Below are positions 1-8,198 of a stretch of DNA of 42,655 bases, piece after piece (position 1 is the first letter of the stretch; each line of letters starts with the position of its first letter). The notes below the pieces were generated by a model that was not told the origin of the DNA, did no database searches, and was given only the letters and a program-made list of their open reading frames with translations. The position numbers were made by a program, and so were the translations under genes. Source of the DNA: an uncultured Saprospiraceae bacterium (GTDB lineage Bacteria > Bacteroidota > Bacteroidia > Chitinophagales > Saprospiraceae); the NCBI GenBank assembly GCA_938015415.1, contig CALLPK010000006.1:1-42655 (forward strand), read 5' to 3'.

Positions 1-123
1 CAACAGGGTAAAAATCATCTCAGCGTAATTAATGCCATGAGAAATAAAATTATCCTCCGTATTTTTGCCGTCGTGAGAAATCAAGTTATGTATGAAAAAA
101 ATATGCACATATCCTTGACTTAA
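1..123 (+). CDS. IS110-family transposase, C-terminal fragment (runs in from the left edge)
   Basis: Frame 1 is open from the first base to TAA at 121-123 and encodes the last 40 residues of a protein. The segment LSVINAMRNKIILRIFAVVR is the very characteristic tail of the Transposase_20 domain of IS110/IS1111 elements (the usual form is close to SVINAVRNKL-HRIFAVV). These are DEDD/Ser recombinases that move by a bridge-RNA-guided mechanism and lack terminal inverted repeats. Only the 3' end lies in the window, so intactness cannot be judged. The right end of the element probably lies between about 124 and 260, upstream of the ABC transporter gene, but no boundary is visible. Family assignment rests on motif recognition, not a search. 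Confidence 0.75.
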   Translation, partial: QQGKNHLSVINAMRNKIILRIFAVVRNQVMYEKNMHISLT

Positions 124-261
124 CCATAGAAAACGCAGAGATTCTTTAACGTGTATATCTTTTATCGCAAAGCAAATATGCATATTATTTTTATTTAATA
201 AGATTTAAGGAATTTATTTTTCTAGTTTTTAGAGCAGGCTCAACAATAATTCAACAAAAAA
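124..261. other. AT-rich spacer, probably holding the right end of the IS110 element and the promoter of the ABC operon
   Basis: No ORF. The stretch is very AT-rich and holds TATCTTTTA at about 155-163, which resembles but does not match the Bacteroidota -7 box TAnnTTTG. IS110 elements have no inverted repeats, so the element end cannot be placed from sequence alone. Confidence 0.4.
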
Positions 262-1173
262 ATGAATATACTCAGTTTAAAAAATGTCGTCAAGACTTAT
301 CAGGATCATATCGCCGTTAATGATATTAGTTTTGATATGCCCGAAGGGTGTATATTTGGTCTATTGGGTCCTAATGGAGCTGGAAAAAGCTCTATCATTC
401 GAATCATCACCACGATTACCCAGGCAGATTCGGGCGCCGTATTCCTTAACGGAGAGCCGCTAAATAGCTCTCATCCGTCGCAGATTGGTTATATGCCCGA
501 AGAACGAGGGCTTTACAAAAAAATGGGGGTGGGCGACCACCTGATGTATCTGGCTCAACTCAAGGGGTTATCCAAGGCCGATGCCAAGCAGGCTATTGAC
601 CACTGGTTTGAAAAATTTAGTATTCAGGATTGGTGGGATAAAAAGGTAGAGGAGCTTTCCAAGGGGATGCAGCAAAAAATCCAGTTTATTTCTACCGTTA
701 TTCACAAACCAAAACTTCTGATTCTCGACGAACCATTTTCCGGCCTCGACCCGATCAACGCCAATTTGATTAAAGATGAGATTTACGAAATGAAAAAACA
801 AGGCGTCAGTATTATTTTTTCTACCCACCGAATGGAACAGGTAGAAGAAATTTGCGAACATATTTTATTGATCAATCAAGGTAAAAATGTGTTACAGGGA
901 ACGGTCAAAGATGTCAAAGATCAGTATAAGGAAAATAAATTTGAATTTAAATACGAAGGGACGCTTCCCTCTGATTTTAATGATCATGGCAATGTGGTAA
1001 AGGAATCGCCGGGCAGTGTAATTATTCAATTGCGGGAAGAAGAATCTTCTAATGATTTTTTAAATTATCTGCTACGGAATAATATCAGAATTCAAAGTTT
1101 TAACGAAATCCTTCCAACCCTGAACGAAATTTTTATTCGCAAAGTAGGTGCCGTTAATATCGCCGAATCTTAG
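262..1173 (+). CDS. ABC transporter ATP-binding protein (NatA-like, DUF4162 tail)
   Basis: Cytoplasmic ATPase of a two-gene ABC-2 type exporter, 303 aa. Walker A GPNGAGKS is at residues 36-43, the signature is the variant LSKGM (132-136), Walker B LLILDEP is at 152-158 and the switch histidine (STHR) is near 189. Residues from about 225 to the end match the DUF4162 tail found behind NatA/YhaQ-type ATPases. The next gene, 117 bp downstream, is the matching permease, so the two probably form one exporter. In NatAB/YhaQP relatives the substrate ranges from sodium to peptides or is unknown, and nothing here narrows it. The ATG at 262 gives the expected N-terminus directly before the first beta strand. 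Confidence 0.93.
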   Translation: MNILSLKNVVKTYQDHIAVNDISFDMPEGCIFGLLGPNGAGKSSIIRIITTITQADSGAVFLNGEPLNSSHPSQIGYMPEERGLYKKMGVGDHLMYLAQLKGLSKADAKQAIDHWFEKFSIQDWWDKKVEELSKGMQQKIQFISTVIHKPKLLILDEPFSGLDPINANLIKDEIYEMKKQGVSIIFSTHRMEQVEEICEHILLINQGKNVLQGTVKDVKDQYKENKFEFKYEGTLPSDFNDHGNVVKESPGSVIIQLREEESSNDFLNYLLRNNIRIQSFNEILPTLNEIFIRKVGAVNIAES

Positions 1174-1180
1174 CAGTAAA

Positions 1181-1270
1181 TTGTTGGTTAATCGATTATC
1201 AGTTGATTAGTTATCGGTTAATCAGTCGTTGGTTTCATTGAATATTGATTAAACCATCAAATAACCAACA
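1181..1270. repeat. imperfect palindrome with quasi-repeated arms
   Basis: The outer arms TGTTGGTTA (1182-1190) and TAACCAACA (1262-1270) are perfect complements. Between them the left side repeats variants of GTTAATC/GATTA at roughly 8 bp intervals and the right side carries TGATTAAACCATC. It lies between the ATPase and permease genes, so it would be transcribed inside the operon. The architecture resembles the palindromes at 9691-9782, 9975-10038 and 11068-11170. Confidence 0.55.
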
Positions 1271-1290
1271 TAAACAAAATAAAAAACATT

Positions 1291-2604
1291 ATGAACAAAC
1301 TCTGGCTCATCGTCCAACGGGAATATTTAACCCGGGTAAAAAAACGCTCTTTTATTTTGACGACCATTCTGACACCGCTGGCCTTTGGTTTATTTGCGGT
1401 AGTCGTTGGTTTTATCTTTCGCTATGAAAGCGATGATTTGAAGCGAATTGCCATCATAGACAAAGAAGATATCCTTGGTGCGATCAGCGACGAGGACAAT
1501 TTAATTTTTAAATTTGAAGATGCGTCACTGGAAGAAATGAAAAAGACCTACGTCGAAAAAAATTACGATGCGATCATGGTCATTCCCCCCCTAAAAAACC
1601 TTCAGGATACCCGACTCACTGTGTTCTATTATTCGGATGATCCGTTGGGTCTGGATATGCGTTTTATGGTGGAAAATAAATTGCAAAAAAGCATTCGTAA
1701 ATATAAAATTACGGCCCTTAATCTGGACGCCAAAGAACTCGAATCTCTGGACACCAAAGTATCCATCAATCCTGAACCTATCGACGACTCCAAGGCAGAC
1801 ACCTCCCCGATGGCGGCCGGAGTAGGGGCAGCAATTGGCGGCGTCATGGGTTTTATCATGTACTTCGTCGTCTTTTTTTACGGAAGTATGGTGATGCGTT
1901 CGGTCATGGAAGAAAAGACCAGCCGGATCGTAGAAGTCATGATTTCCAGCGTCAAACCTTTCCAGCTGATGATGGGAAAAATCATCGGCGTAGGGGGAGT
2001 CGGATTAACCCAGCTGATTATCTGGGCGATTCTGATTCCGATCATTTCGATGGTAGTACAGGGCGTATTTGGGTTTGATCTGGAAAGTTCGTCGGACATG
2101 AGTGCCGCGGCTTCACAAATAGATCCGGACGATATGCAGGCGATGGCTGCTCAGATTATGGCGGAAATAAAAGCACTCAATTGGTGGGCTATTTTTCCGC
2201 TTTTCCTTTTCTACTTCCTCGGAGGTTATTTCCTCTACGCTTCTTTGTTTGCGGCGGTAGGTTCGGCCATTGGCGACGACTTGGGAGAAGGGCAATCGTT
2301 GACTATACCAATTACGATTCCGGTTATTTTAGCCTTATACATCATGATGGTGGTGATTAAAGCACCGCAAAGCAGTCTGGCGACCTGGTCTTCTATCTTT
2401 CCGTTTTTCTCACCGATTGTGATGCCTTCGCGGCTGGCGTTTAGTCCGCCGCTGTGGGAAGTCATTGTGTCGATGCTGGTACTGATTATTACTTCTTTAT
2501 TTTTCGTTTGGTTGTCCGCCAGAATTTACCGAATTGGAATTTTGATGTATGGGAAGAAAGCGTCGTTTAAGGAATTGGGGAAATGGTTATTTTATAAGGG
2601 TTGA
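1291..2604 (+). CDS. ABC-2 type transporter permease (NatB-like)
   Basis: Integral membrane partner of the preceding ATPase, 437 aa. A short cytoplasmic N-terminus (WLIVQREYLTRVKKRSF, typical of ABC2_membrane_3 permeases) leads into a first membrane helix at about 20-44. A large extracytoplasmic domain spans about 45-185, followed by a cluster of helices (about 188-210, 235-260, 300-325, 340-360, 385-415). The motif MRSVMEEKTSRIVEVMISSVKP just after the second helix is the conserved cytosolic coupling segment of this family. Substrate unknown. A strong terminator follows at 2681-2720, closing the two-gene operon. Confidence 0.9.
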   Translation: MNKLWLIVQREYLTRVKKRSFILTTILTPLAFGLFAVVVGFIFRYESDDLKRIAIIDKEDILGAISDEDNLIFKFEDASLEEMKKTYVEKNYDAIMVIPPLKNLQDTRLTVFYYSDDPLGLDMRFMVENKLQKSIRKYKITALNLDAKELESLDTKVSINPEPIDDSKADTSPMAAGVGAAIGGVMGFIMYFVVFFYGSMVMRSVMEEKTSRIVEVMISSVKPFQLMMGKIIGVGGVGLTQLIIWAILIPIISMVVQGVFGFDLESSSDMSAAASQIDPDDMQAMAAQIMAEIKALNWWAIFPLFLFYFLGGYFLYASLFAAVGSAIGDDLGEGQSLTIPITIPVILALYIMMVVIKAPQSSLATWSSIFPFFSPIVMPSRLAFSPPLWEVIVSMLVLIITSLFFVWLSARIYRIGILMYGKKASFKELGKWLFYKG

Positions 2605-2680
2605 GTCGCTTTGCTTGTTGAGCCTGACTTCTTGCGAACGCAGACAGGGTGTTGAATCGAAAATATTGTAATACTGGGAG

Positions 2681-2720
2681 AAAAGGCAAATTCTATCAAG
2701 TTAGAATTTGCCTTTTTTTT
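2681..2720 (+). terminator. Rho-independent terminator of the ABC exporter operon
   Basis: A perfect 15 bp stem (2681-2695 with 2702-2716) around a 6 nt loop is followed by an uninterrupted T run. The A run on the 5' side may let it also act on minus-strand transcription. Confidence 0.92.
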
Positions 2721-2784
2721 CTAAATTTACTCAATCAATATAATACTTTCGTACAACGGAGGTCAGTCAATTCGTTTGAGGTTT

Positions 2785-2824
2785 GTCAAAAAACTATGAG
2801 CATCCCAGTAAAACCAGGATGCTC
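2785..2824 (-). terminator. probable terminator for the minus-strand lipoprotein/membrane protein pair
   Basis: GAGCATCC (2798-2805) pairs perfectly with GGATGCTC (2817-2824) around an 11 nt loop. Read on the minus strand the stem is followed by ATAG and a six-T run (2787-2794). It lies about 60 bp past the stop of the small membrane protein gene. Confidence 0.75.
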
Positions 2825-2885
2825 GTAAGAAATGTTTTTTTGTGAAGAAAATCATGTGTGGGTATTAGATTTCTTTGATCAAAGC

Positions 2886-3167
2886 TTAAATCAGAGCTAC
2901 AAAAGCTATATTAATGAAAGATAAAATGAAGTTCCATATCAATAGGATCCATTTTTTAGTATTTACTTTAATAATAAAAAATAAAATAGCAAAAGCAAAT
3001 AAAACTATTAAATTTATAAGATTGGTCATACCTATAAACCAAAACAAAAAATAAATATCTTCTGTTATGTTAACCCCAAAAAGATATAATATATAAGAAA
3101 TAGCACCAAACAAATTCATTATGATCTCTATCCTTAAAATAAATGTGATAATAGACATTATAAACAT
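2886..3167 (-). CDS. small three-helix membrane protein, unknown function
   Basis: 93 aa, almost entirely hydrophobic. Predicted membrane segments lie at about 2-32, 40-66 and 72-92, separated by short polar turns (NITEDI; KVNTKK). The start ATG at 3167 overlaps the 3' end of the upstream lipoprotein gene by 10 nt (a second ATG lies at 3158), so translation is probably coupled. Base composition is markedly more AT-rich than in flanking genes. I do not recognise a family. Strict coupling to a large secreted lipoprotein makes an immunity or anchoring partner conceivable, but this is a guess. Confidence 0.65.
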   Translation of the reverse strand: MFIMSIITFILRIEIIMNLFGAISYILYLFGVNITEDIYFLFWFIGMTNLINLIVLFAFAILFFIIKVNTKKWILLIWNFILSFINIAFVALI

Positions 3168-5206
3168 GCTGAAGAAGATTCACATGGAAAATTTTCTAAA
3201 CCACCTGTTAGACCTTCACAACCACCTTTAAGCACATCTTTTAATTCTTGCCATAATGGTCTTACAATTGTGCAATTGTAATTATCGGAAGCAACACCAT
3301 CATTATCATTCACAAAATCTTTTATTGTATCTAAAAGGCAGTCCCAGAATTCATCTGCCATTCCATACGAAGCTCCTTGAAAAAGAACATGATAAGGAAG
3401 TGTAGCTCTATCAACTGCTGATGTATAAAACTCAATTGTTCCGTCATTATTGTCAATTATTCCAAATTCTCTATTTCCACTAACTGGGTGAAATCCATCC
3501 CAAGAGTCACCTTCAAGCCACCCAGGGGCATTCAGGGTAGAAAATTGAAATCTTTTACCATACTCAAAATCGGTACAAATCACACTTCCATCATCTGGTA
3601 GATGTATAGTAAACACGGTAGATATTGGGTCATCTGAAATCCAAGTATTAAAATCATCAATAAAATTGTATTCAAAATACTGAGAAACAGGACCCTCAAT
3701 AGAGCAAGGACTATTTTCTCCGTAAAAAGCAGTAGTAGCAAAATTTCTTTGAATAAAATCAAAAAATACCTCAGGGCTAGTAAAGGCCATTCCAGTAGAA
3801 GGATCCGTTGGAAGTGATTCAATCGTCACCCCAAAAAAATCCATATTTGCTACAGGCTGTACCCACCAAAATCTTGGTGTCATTGCATTTTCTAATGTCT
3901 GAATCCAATATTCACCATCTTCATCCAACTCTTCCAGTCTCTCTTCTATTCCAGGTACACTAAGCGCATCAAATGTTGCTAAATTTGCCCATCTTTCTGC
4001 ATACTCATCTAAATCATCACAGCCATCTACCAACATTCGTGGGTTTGCAAATGATAATTCTTTTATTTCATTTAAAAACGTAGCCACCTCACTCTCCGGA
4101 TTTTGCTGCGCCTCCCGGAAACAGGAATATATCTCCCCATCATTACAACGCATTACCGAAAAGAAATCTAATAACCCTTCCGTTTCCTGACTTGTTAGAA
4201 TTTCCCCTGCCCTTCTTTGAATAATAGCTTCGTGGTATCCTCCCAGAATACCACAATCTGTACCAGTACACCGATTAACATTTCGGTCAACTGCAAAGCC
4301 GTCGTAAATCGATCTGGCAAATGTAATATTTTCGGTTCCTTCTAACCAGTCTTGTTCGTCGTTAGTAAGTTCCATGGTTTCACTCAAATATCTAGCTATT
4401 ATAAGATGTTTTTGTTCCTCAGATAATCCTTCATCCAACGCCAGTAAATAGTCTACCAAACATCTTGGATCAATACACGTATTACTACATCTGTAAAATT
4501 CACCTGTACTTCCTCCGTTATAATAGTCAGGATAAGCCGCCGGACATCCTGCATTTGTAAAAGCGGCTTCAATAACATCATACATATTTTGATCATTAGA
4601 GCTACCATAGAAAACTTCTAAGAAATCTTCTACTTTAGATACTAAAGTAAAATTACAATAGAAAACTGCCTGAAAGCTACTCAGTACACTTTCGGGCGTA
4701 TCGGATATGTCCATTTCTTTGTGACCACTAGCATTGGTCACAAAAGATTTACCGGTTTTTTGTTCAATGCGAGAATAGATATTACCTTTGTCATAGTTGT
4801 TCTGGTAATCGGTGGAGAGTAGAATTCCCAATTCTTTTGGAAGATTATGAGCAGTATTTTTCTGACTTAGCTTAGGGTTGTTGTTTTCGTGTAAAACGTA
4901 AGCATTATCTCCTTCAATCACGAAAATACCAACACTCCCGTCGTAGATTTTTATTGGAAAAGCCTGGTAAGATATGTTATTGATTCGTAAATTAATTATG
5001 TCATCTTGAATACTTGCGGGTACCGATTTCCGCTTTTCACTACAGAATTTTTCAACGAGTCCACAAACATCTTGTTCGTAAGCTCTTACTCCAGCTGGCG
5101 TACTGGAGTTCAAAGGATCATTTTCTTTTGTCAAAGTTTTGATTTCTTCTTTTTGACACCCGATTAGCAGAAATAAAAGCAGAGAGAGAGATAGAGAGAA
5201 TTTAAT
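3158..5206 (-). CDS. large Cys-rich lipoprotein, unknown function; probable ATT start codon
   Basis: The first conventional start in the frame is TTG at 5134 (658 aa), but the frame stays open upstream to a TAA just before 5215. The extra codons encode a textbook lipoprotein signal: starting at ATT (5206) it gives (M)KFSLSLSLLLFLLIGC with the lipobox LIGC at 14-17. There is no ATG/GTG/TTG in that extension, so I chose ATT (682 aa). The mature protein has about 20 cysteines, mostly in its C-terminal two thirds, and no domain I can name. The segment HPVSGNREFGI near residue 600 resembles a module I recall from other Bacteroidota secreted proteins of unknown role. It ends overlapping the small membrane protein gene. 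Lower GC than its neighbours suggests an accessory unit. Confidence 0.75.
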   Translation of the reverse strand: MKFSLSLSLLLFLLIGCQKEEIKTLTKENDPLNSSTPAGVRAYEQDVCGLVEKFCSEKRKSVPASIQDDIINLRINNISYQAFPIKIYDGSVGIFVIEGDNAYVLHENNNPKLSQKNTAHNLPKELGILLSTDYQNNYDKGNIYSRIEQKTGKSFVTNASGHKEMDISDTPESVLSSFQAVFYCNFTLVSKVEDFLEVFYGSSNDQNMYDVIEAAFTNAGCPAAYPDYYNGGSTGEFYRCSNTCIDPRCLVDYLLALDEGLSEEQKHLIIARYLSETMELTNDEQDWLEGTENITFARSIYDGFAVDRNVNRCTGTDCGILGGYHEAIIQRRAGEILTSQETEGLLDFFSVMRCNDGEIYSCFREAQQNPESEVATFLNEIKELSFANPRMLVDGCDDLDEYAERWANLATFDALSVPGIEERLEELDEDGEYWIQTLENAMTPRFWWVQPVANMDFFGVTIESLPTDPSTGMAFTSPEVFFDFIQRNFATTAFYGENSPCSIEGPVSQYFEYNFIDDFNTWISDDPISTVFTIHLPDDGSVICTDFEYGKRFQFSTLNAPGWLEGDSWDGFHPVSGNREFGIIDNNDGTIEFYTSAVDRATLPYHVLFQGASYGMADEFWDCLLDTIKDFVNDNDGVASDNYNCTIVRPLWQELKDVLKGGCEGLTGGLENFPCESSSACL

Positions 5207-5340
5207 AAAAGGGAAATTTTAGTGTGTTAAAAAATAAATTCTAAACTAAATATACAATTATTTTTTAAATACATCATACTTAAAATAAAAAGAAGCCATA
5301 AAAATACCTATTAATTGTTTTTTTTATTTTAAGTCAACAC

Positions 5341-5375
5341 AAAAAAAGGTGATGCTACAAAAAGTTAGCATCACC
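5341..5375 (-). terminator. Rho-independent terminator of the HU gene
   Basis: GGTGATGCTA (5348-5357) and TAGCATCACC (5366-5375) form a perfect 10 bp stem with an 8 nt loop. On the minus strand it is followed by a seven-T run (5347-5341). It is located 55 bp past the HU stop. Confidence 0.93.
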
Positions 5376-5429
5376 AAACATATCATTATTCTGGTTTGTA
5401 AAGGTTTCTTCAACGGCCTGTGAAAGGCC

Positions 5430-5702
5430 CTAATTTAATATTTCTTCGAGTTCTTTTCCTGGTTTAAACTTTACGACGTTTTTAGCGGGAATAATGATCT
5501 GTTCGCCAGTTTTGGGGTTACGCCCGGGTCTGGACTTACGTTCTTTAGCCGTAAAGGTGCCGAAACCAAACAAAGACACTTTTTTGCCGTCCCGTAGGGA
5601 ATCGCCAATAGTATAAAGCAGCGTGTTTACAACTTCTGTGGCCTGCACGATGGTTAAATCGGCATTTTCGGCGACCCTCGTGATGAGTTCTCCTTTATTC
5701 AT
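5430..5702 (-). CDS. HU family DNA-binding protein
   Basis: 90 aa, the standard length for HU/IHF. It binds and bends DNA as a dimer and compacts the nucleoid. The N-terminal helices (MNKGELITRVAENADLT...) are followed by the hallmark GFGTFTAKERKSRPGRNPKTGE at about 46-67, which contains the beta-arm with the intercalating proline in RNPKTG, and the C-terminal helix GKELEEIL. It stands alone with its own terminator and no partner gene. HU rather than IHF is favoured because it is a single-copy-type, generic sequence, but the two cannot be separated firmly here. Confidence 0.95.
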   Translation of the reverse strand: MNKGELITRVAENADLTIVQATEVVNTLLYTIGDSLRDGKKVSLFGFGTFTAKERKSRPGRNPKTGEQIIIPAKNVVKFKPGKELEEILN

Positions 5703-5856
5703 TTCTTTCTGTTTAAGTGTTGGGTAAATATTGGCAGACTTTATGCCTTTATTAAGTATAAAAGCCTGCCTTTTGTTCGTTGTTAGTTTATCTTACGGGT
5801 TTTATGTATTTTGAGTTTCAAATAAAGCTAACATATTAACTTTTGATTAAATTATT

Positions 5857-6036
5857 ATGAAAAAGATTTTACAATTATTACTTGTCTGTGCTACTCTTTC
5901 ACTTGTGGGTACTACTGCTAGTTCCTGTAGTAAGAAAACGGGTTGTCCGTATAACGATTACACCAATAAGGATAAGAAACCAGGAAAAAAGAGAGGAAAA
6001 TCAAATTTATTTCCGAAAAAAATGCGGAAAAATTAA
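5857..6036 (+). CDS. tiny basic lipoprotein, 59 aa
   Basis: ATG at 5857 opens a short frame with a charged n-region (MKK), a hydrophobic core (ILQLLLVCATLSLVG) and a lipobox-like TASSC at residues 20-24. The mature part is only about 36 residues, begins CSKKTGCPYNDY and then is very basic (Lys/Arg-rich, ending PKKMRKN). It is expected to be anchored in the inner or outer membrane with a cationic tail. Conserved-looking small lipoproteins of this shape occur in Bacteroidota, but I know of no function. It is divergent from HU, with 154 bp between the start codons. Confidence 0.7.
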   Translation: MKKILQLLLVCATLSLVGTTASSCSKKTGCPYNDYTNKDKKPGKKRGKSNLFPKKMRKN

Positions 6037-6150
6037 AGGTGGAGGTACTGAATTTCACGTTAAAAAGCAGTCAATTGTGGAAATATTTAGTTTGTCTTTT
6101 GCACCCGCACCTCAAATCCTAAAAGAATCGTTTCCCACTGACTAACTTTT

Positions 6151-7422
6151 TTATCTCCGCAATCCATCTCCAATCAGATTAAAAATGGTAACGGTCACAA
6201 ATATTCCGATCCCAGGAAATACCACCATCCACCAGGCCGAGAAATTACCCCGAGCAATACTCAGCATTTTCCCCCAGGTAAACGAATCAAACGCGACTCC
6301 AATTCCTAAAAAAGATAAAGTCGCTTCTGCTAAAATAGCCCCCGCCATTCCAAAAGCAATCGTAATATAAACGGGCGTCATCGCATTTGGTAAGGCATGT
6401 TGCCAGATCACTCGCCACGAAGAAAATCCTAGAGACTGAGCTGCTTGTACGTAGGGCATATTTCTGATCCGTAAAAACGATGCTCTCACAAACCGGGCGG
6501 TCATTGTCCAGCCGAGAAATCCAATAATAAAAATAATATTTAAAACAGATTTACTTTCTACAATTGAGAGTATGGCCAATAATATAAATAACCCTGGAAT
6601 AGAATTAAATACTTCAATCGTTCGCATCACCATTCCATCTACTGGCAACGTAATTTTTTTATTCAAAAAAGATAGCTTCTCCAGCAACGTTGCCAATAGA
6701 TAAAAAACTAAAACAACGCCTGAAAAAAGTACCAATCCTTTTCCTATTTCCCAGCCAAAAGCACCTTCTGCGAGCGCATATCTGCGGGCAATAAACCCAT
6801 AGAATATTCCTAAAATAATTCCAGGAACTAGTAAGACTATTTTTAAAATGGAAACTTTCAATTTTTCATTACCAAAATACCCAGCAATACTTCCCAGCAA
6901 TAACCCGATAAATCCTGCCACCAACATAGATAATATTCCTACCAGCATAGCCACTCTCGTACCGTAGATCATCCCGGCCATCACGTCCCGACCTAATTTA
7001 TCCGTACCCAGCCAGTGTCGGTACCGCAGCGATGTAATATCCTGTTCTGAAAAGGGACTTTTAAAGCGAGCATTCTTTCGATCCATCGTAGTTGGCGAAT
7101 ATGGAATCAACGGCATCCACAATGCTTCGTAGTCATGTTCTGACCACTCTGTGCGAATATATTTCGCGTCCCAGGAAGCTAAATTTAAAGCCACCGCATA
7201 ATCTTTTAAAACTGGAAAATGGGTCTCTCCCGCAATCTTGCAATACAGTGGTTTTTCGTTGGCCAAAAAATCGGCAGTCACCGCGATAAACAACAAAAAG
7301 AACAAGATATAAACAGACCAGCGGGTGGCTCTTCGCCGTCGTAATACAGACCACAATCCCCGCTCACTACCAGTGATGGCAACGGTAGATTTTTCAGCGG
7401 GATTGTTAACGGCAGGATTCAA
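6151..7422 (-). CDS. oligopeptide/dipeptide ABC transporter permease (OppC/DppC-like)
   Basis: 423 aa inner-membrane permease of the BPD_transp_1 family. The first membrane helix (about 36-55) is followed by an extended periplasmic segment. The OppC hallmark HWLGTDKLGRDVMAGMIYGTR then precedes the helices. The cytoplasmic EAA-type loop (RAQSLGFSSWRVIWQHALPN form, about 325-350) contacts the ATPase. It is about 120 residues longer than common OppC proteins because of the long periplasmic segment and an additional helix pair around 190-265. No OppB, OppD, OppF or binding protein lies nearby, so its partners must be encoded elsewhere. Confidence 0.9.
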   Translation of the reverse strand: MNPAVNNPAEKSTVAITGSERGLWSVLRRRRATRWSVYILFFLLFIAVTADFLANEKPLYCKIAGETHFPVLKDYAVALNLASWDAKYIRTEWSEHDYEALWMPLIPYSPTTMDRKNARFKSPFSEQDITSLRYRHWLGTDKLGRDVMAGMIYGTRVAMLVGILSMLVAGFIGLLLGSIAGYFGNEKLKVSILKIVLLVPGIILGIFYGFIARRYALAEGAFGWEIGKGLVLFSGVVLVFYLLATLLEKLSFLNKKITLPVDGMVMRTIEVFNSIPGLFILLAILSIVESKSVLNIIFIIGFLGWTMTARFVRASFLRIRNMPYVQAAQSLGFSSWRVIWQHALPNAMTPVYITIAFGMAGAILAEATLSFLGIGVAFDSFTWGKMLSIARGNFSAWWMVVFPGIGIFVTVTIFNLIGDGLRR

Positions 7423-7633
7423 TAGTTATTTTATTTTAACAACATGCGAAATGGGATCGTTTAGCAAATTTACCAAAGAAATGGAAATGGGCTCTATTAC
7501 TGAGTAAGGATTCTATTTGTGAGGTTCTTTTTATTTGACAATATTCTAGATGTCCAAGTTGATCGTTCTGTTCTAATTCCCATTCAAATTCTAATTCACT
7601 ACCATCCCCTGCTGTCTGACAGGTTGGATTTGC

Positions 7634-8014
7634 TTATTCCTCCACCAATCGTCCCTCTTCATCGGTCCCGGCAATATATTCGTCCAGGATTTCTTCCAGA
7701 TTTGGCTTGGGCACCAGTCCCTGAAAGCGTTCCTGAAAATTTCCTTTGTTGAAGACCATAAGGGTGGGAATAGATTTGATTTTATAATGCTGGCTTAGGG
7801 CTGGATTGTTTTGGGTATTTACTTTTACTACCAGCGCTCTGCCGTCGTAGTCACGGGCGAGTTCGCCGATGATGGGTGCGAGGACTTTGCAGGGTCCGCA
7901 CCAATCCGCGTAAAAATCTACCAGCACAGGAACCTTGGCATTAACTACGGTTTCACTAAAATTAGCGTCGTTTAACTCGGGGACAATAAAAGTGGGTTTC
8001 TTTTTCCAGAACAT
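7634..8014 (-). CDS. trxA: thioredoxin
   Basis: 126 aa thioredoxin with the active site DFYADWCGPCK (WCGPCK at 38-43) and the cis-proline in KSIPTLMVF. It reduces protein disulfides in the cytoplasm with electrons from thioredoxin reductase. There is no signal peptide: the N-terminus MFWKKKPTF is charged, so a cytoplasmic location is expected. It carries a C-terminal extension (EYIAGTDEEGRLVEE) slightly longer than in E. coli TrxA. The reading frame stays open for about 60 codons behind its TAA stop (see findings). It may be cotranscribed with the OppC-like gene 211 bp downstream. Confidence 0.95.
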   Translation of the reverse strand: MFWKKKPTFIVPELNDANFSETVVNAKVPVLVDFYADWCGPCKVLAPIIGELARDYDGRALVVKVNTQNNPALSQHYKIKSIPTLMVFNKGNFQERFQGLVPKPNLEEILDEYIAGTDEEGRLVEE

Positions 8015-8198
8015 ATTTTTTTTGAGGAAAGGTAGAAGAAATTAGGGGTATGGTCAAGGTTTGAAATTTATAAAACTTGATAAAACATATCGATTATACT
8101 ATATTTAAACCGAGATGTAGTAAAAAAGACATTTTCAGCCTTTGTAGTTCTACTTGTACTTTGAAGTTGTTTAAGTACCTGGACAAATTTAAATGAAC

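Noticed and set aside
5375-5382. Minus-strand TATGTTTG as promoter of the Cys-rich lipoprotein
   Set aside because: It abuts the HU terminator hairpin, so a transcript would run through the terminator, and there is no TTG at the expected spacing.
5882-6145. 87-codon plus-strand ORF
   Set aside because: Overlaps the 59-residue lipoprotein in a different frame and lacks a signal or motif; the lipoprotein frame is far more convincing.
7519-7752. 77-codon plus-strand ORF
   Set aside because: Antisense to the end of thioredoxin with no supporting features.
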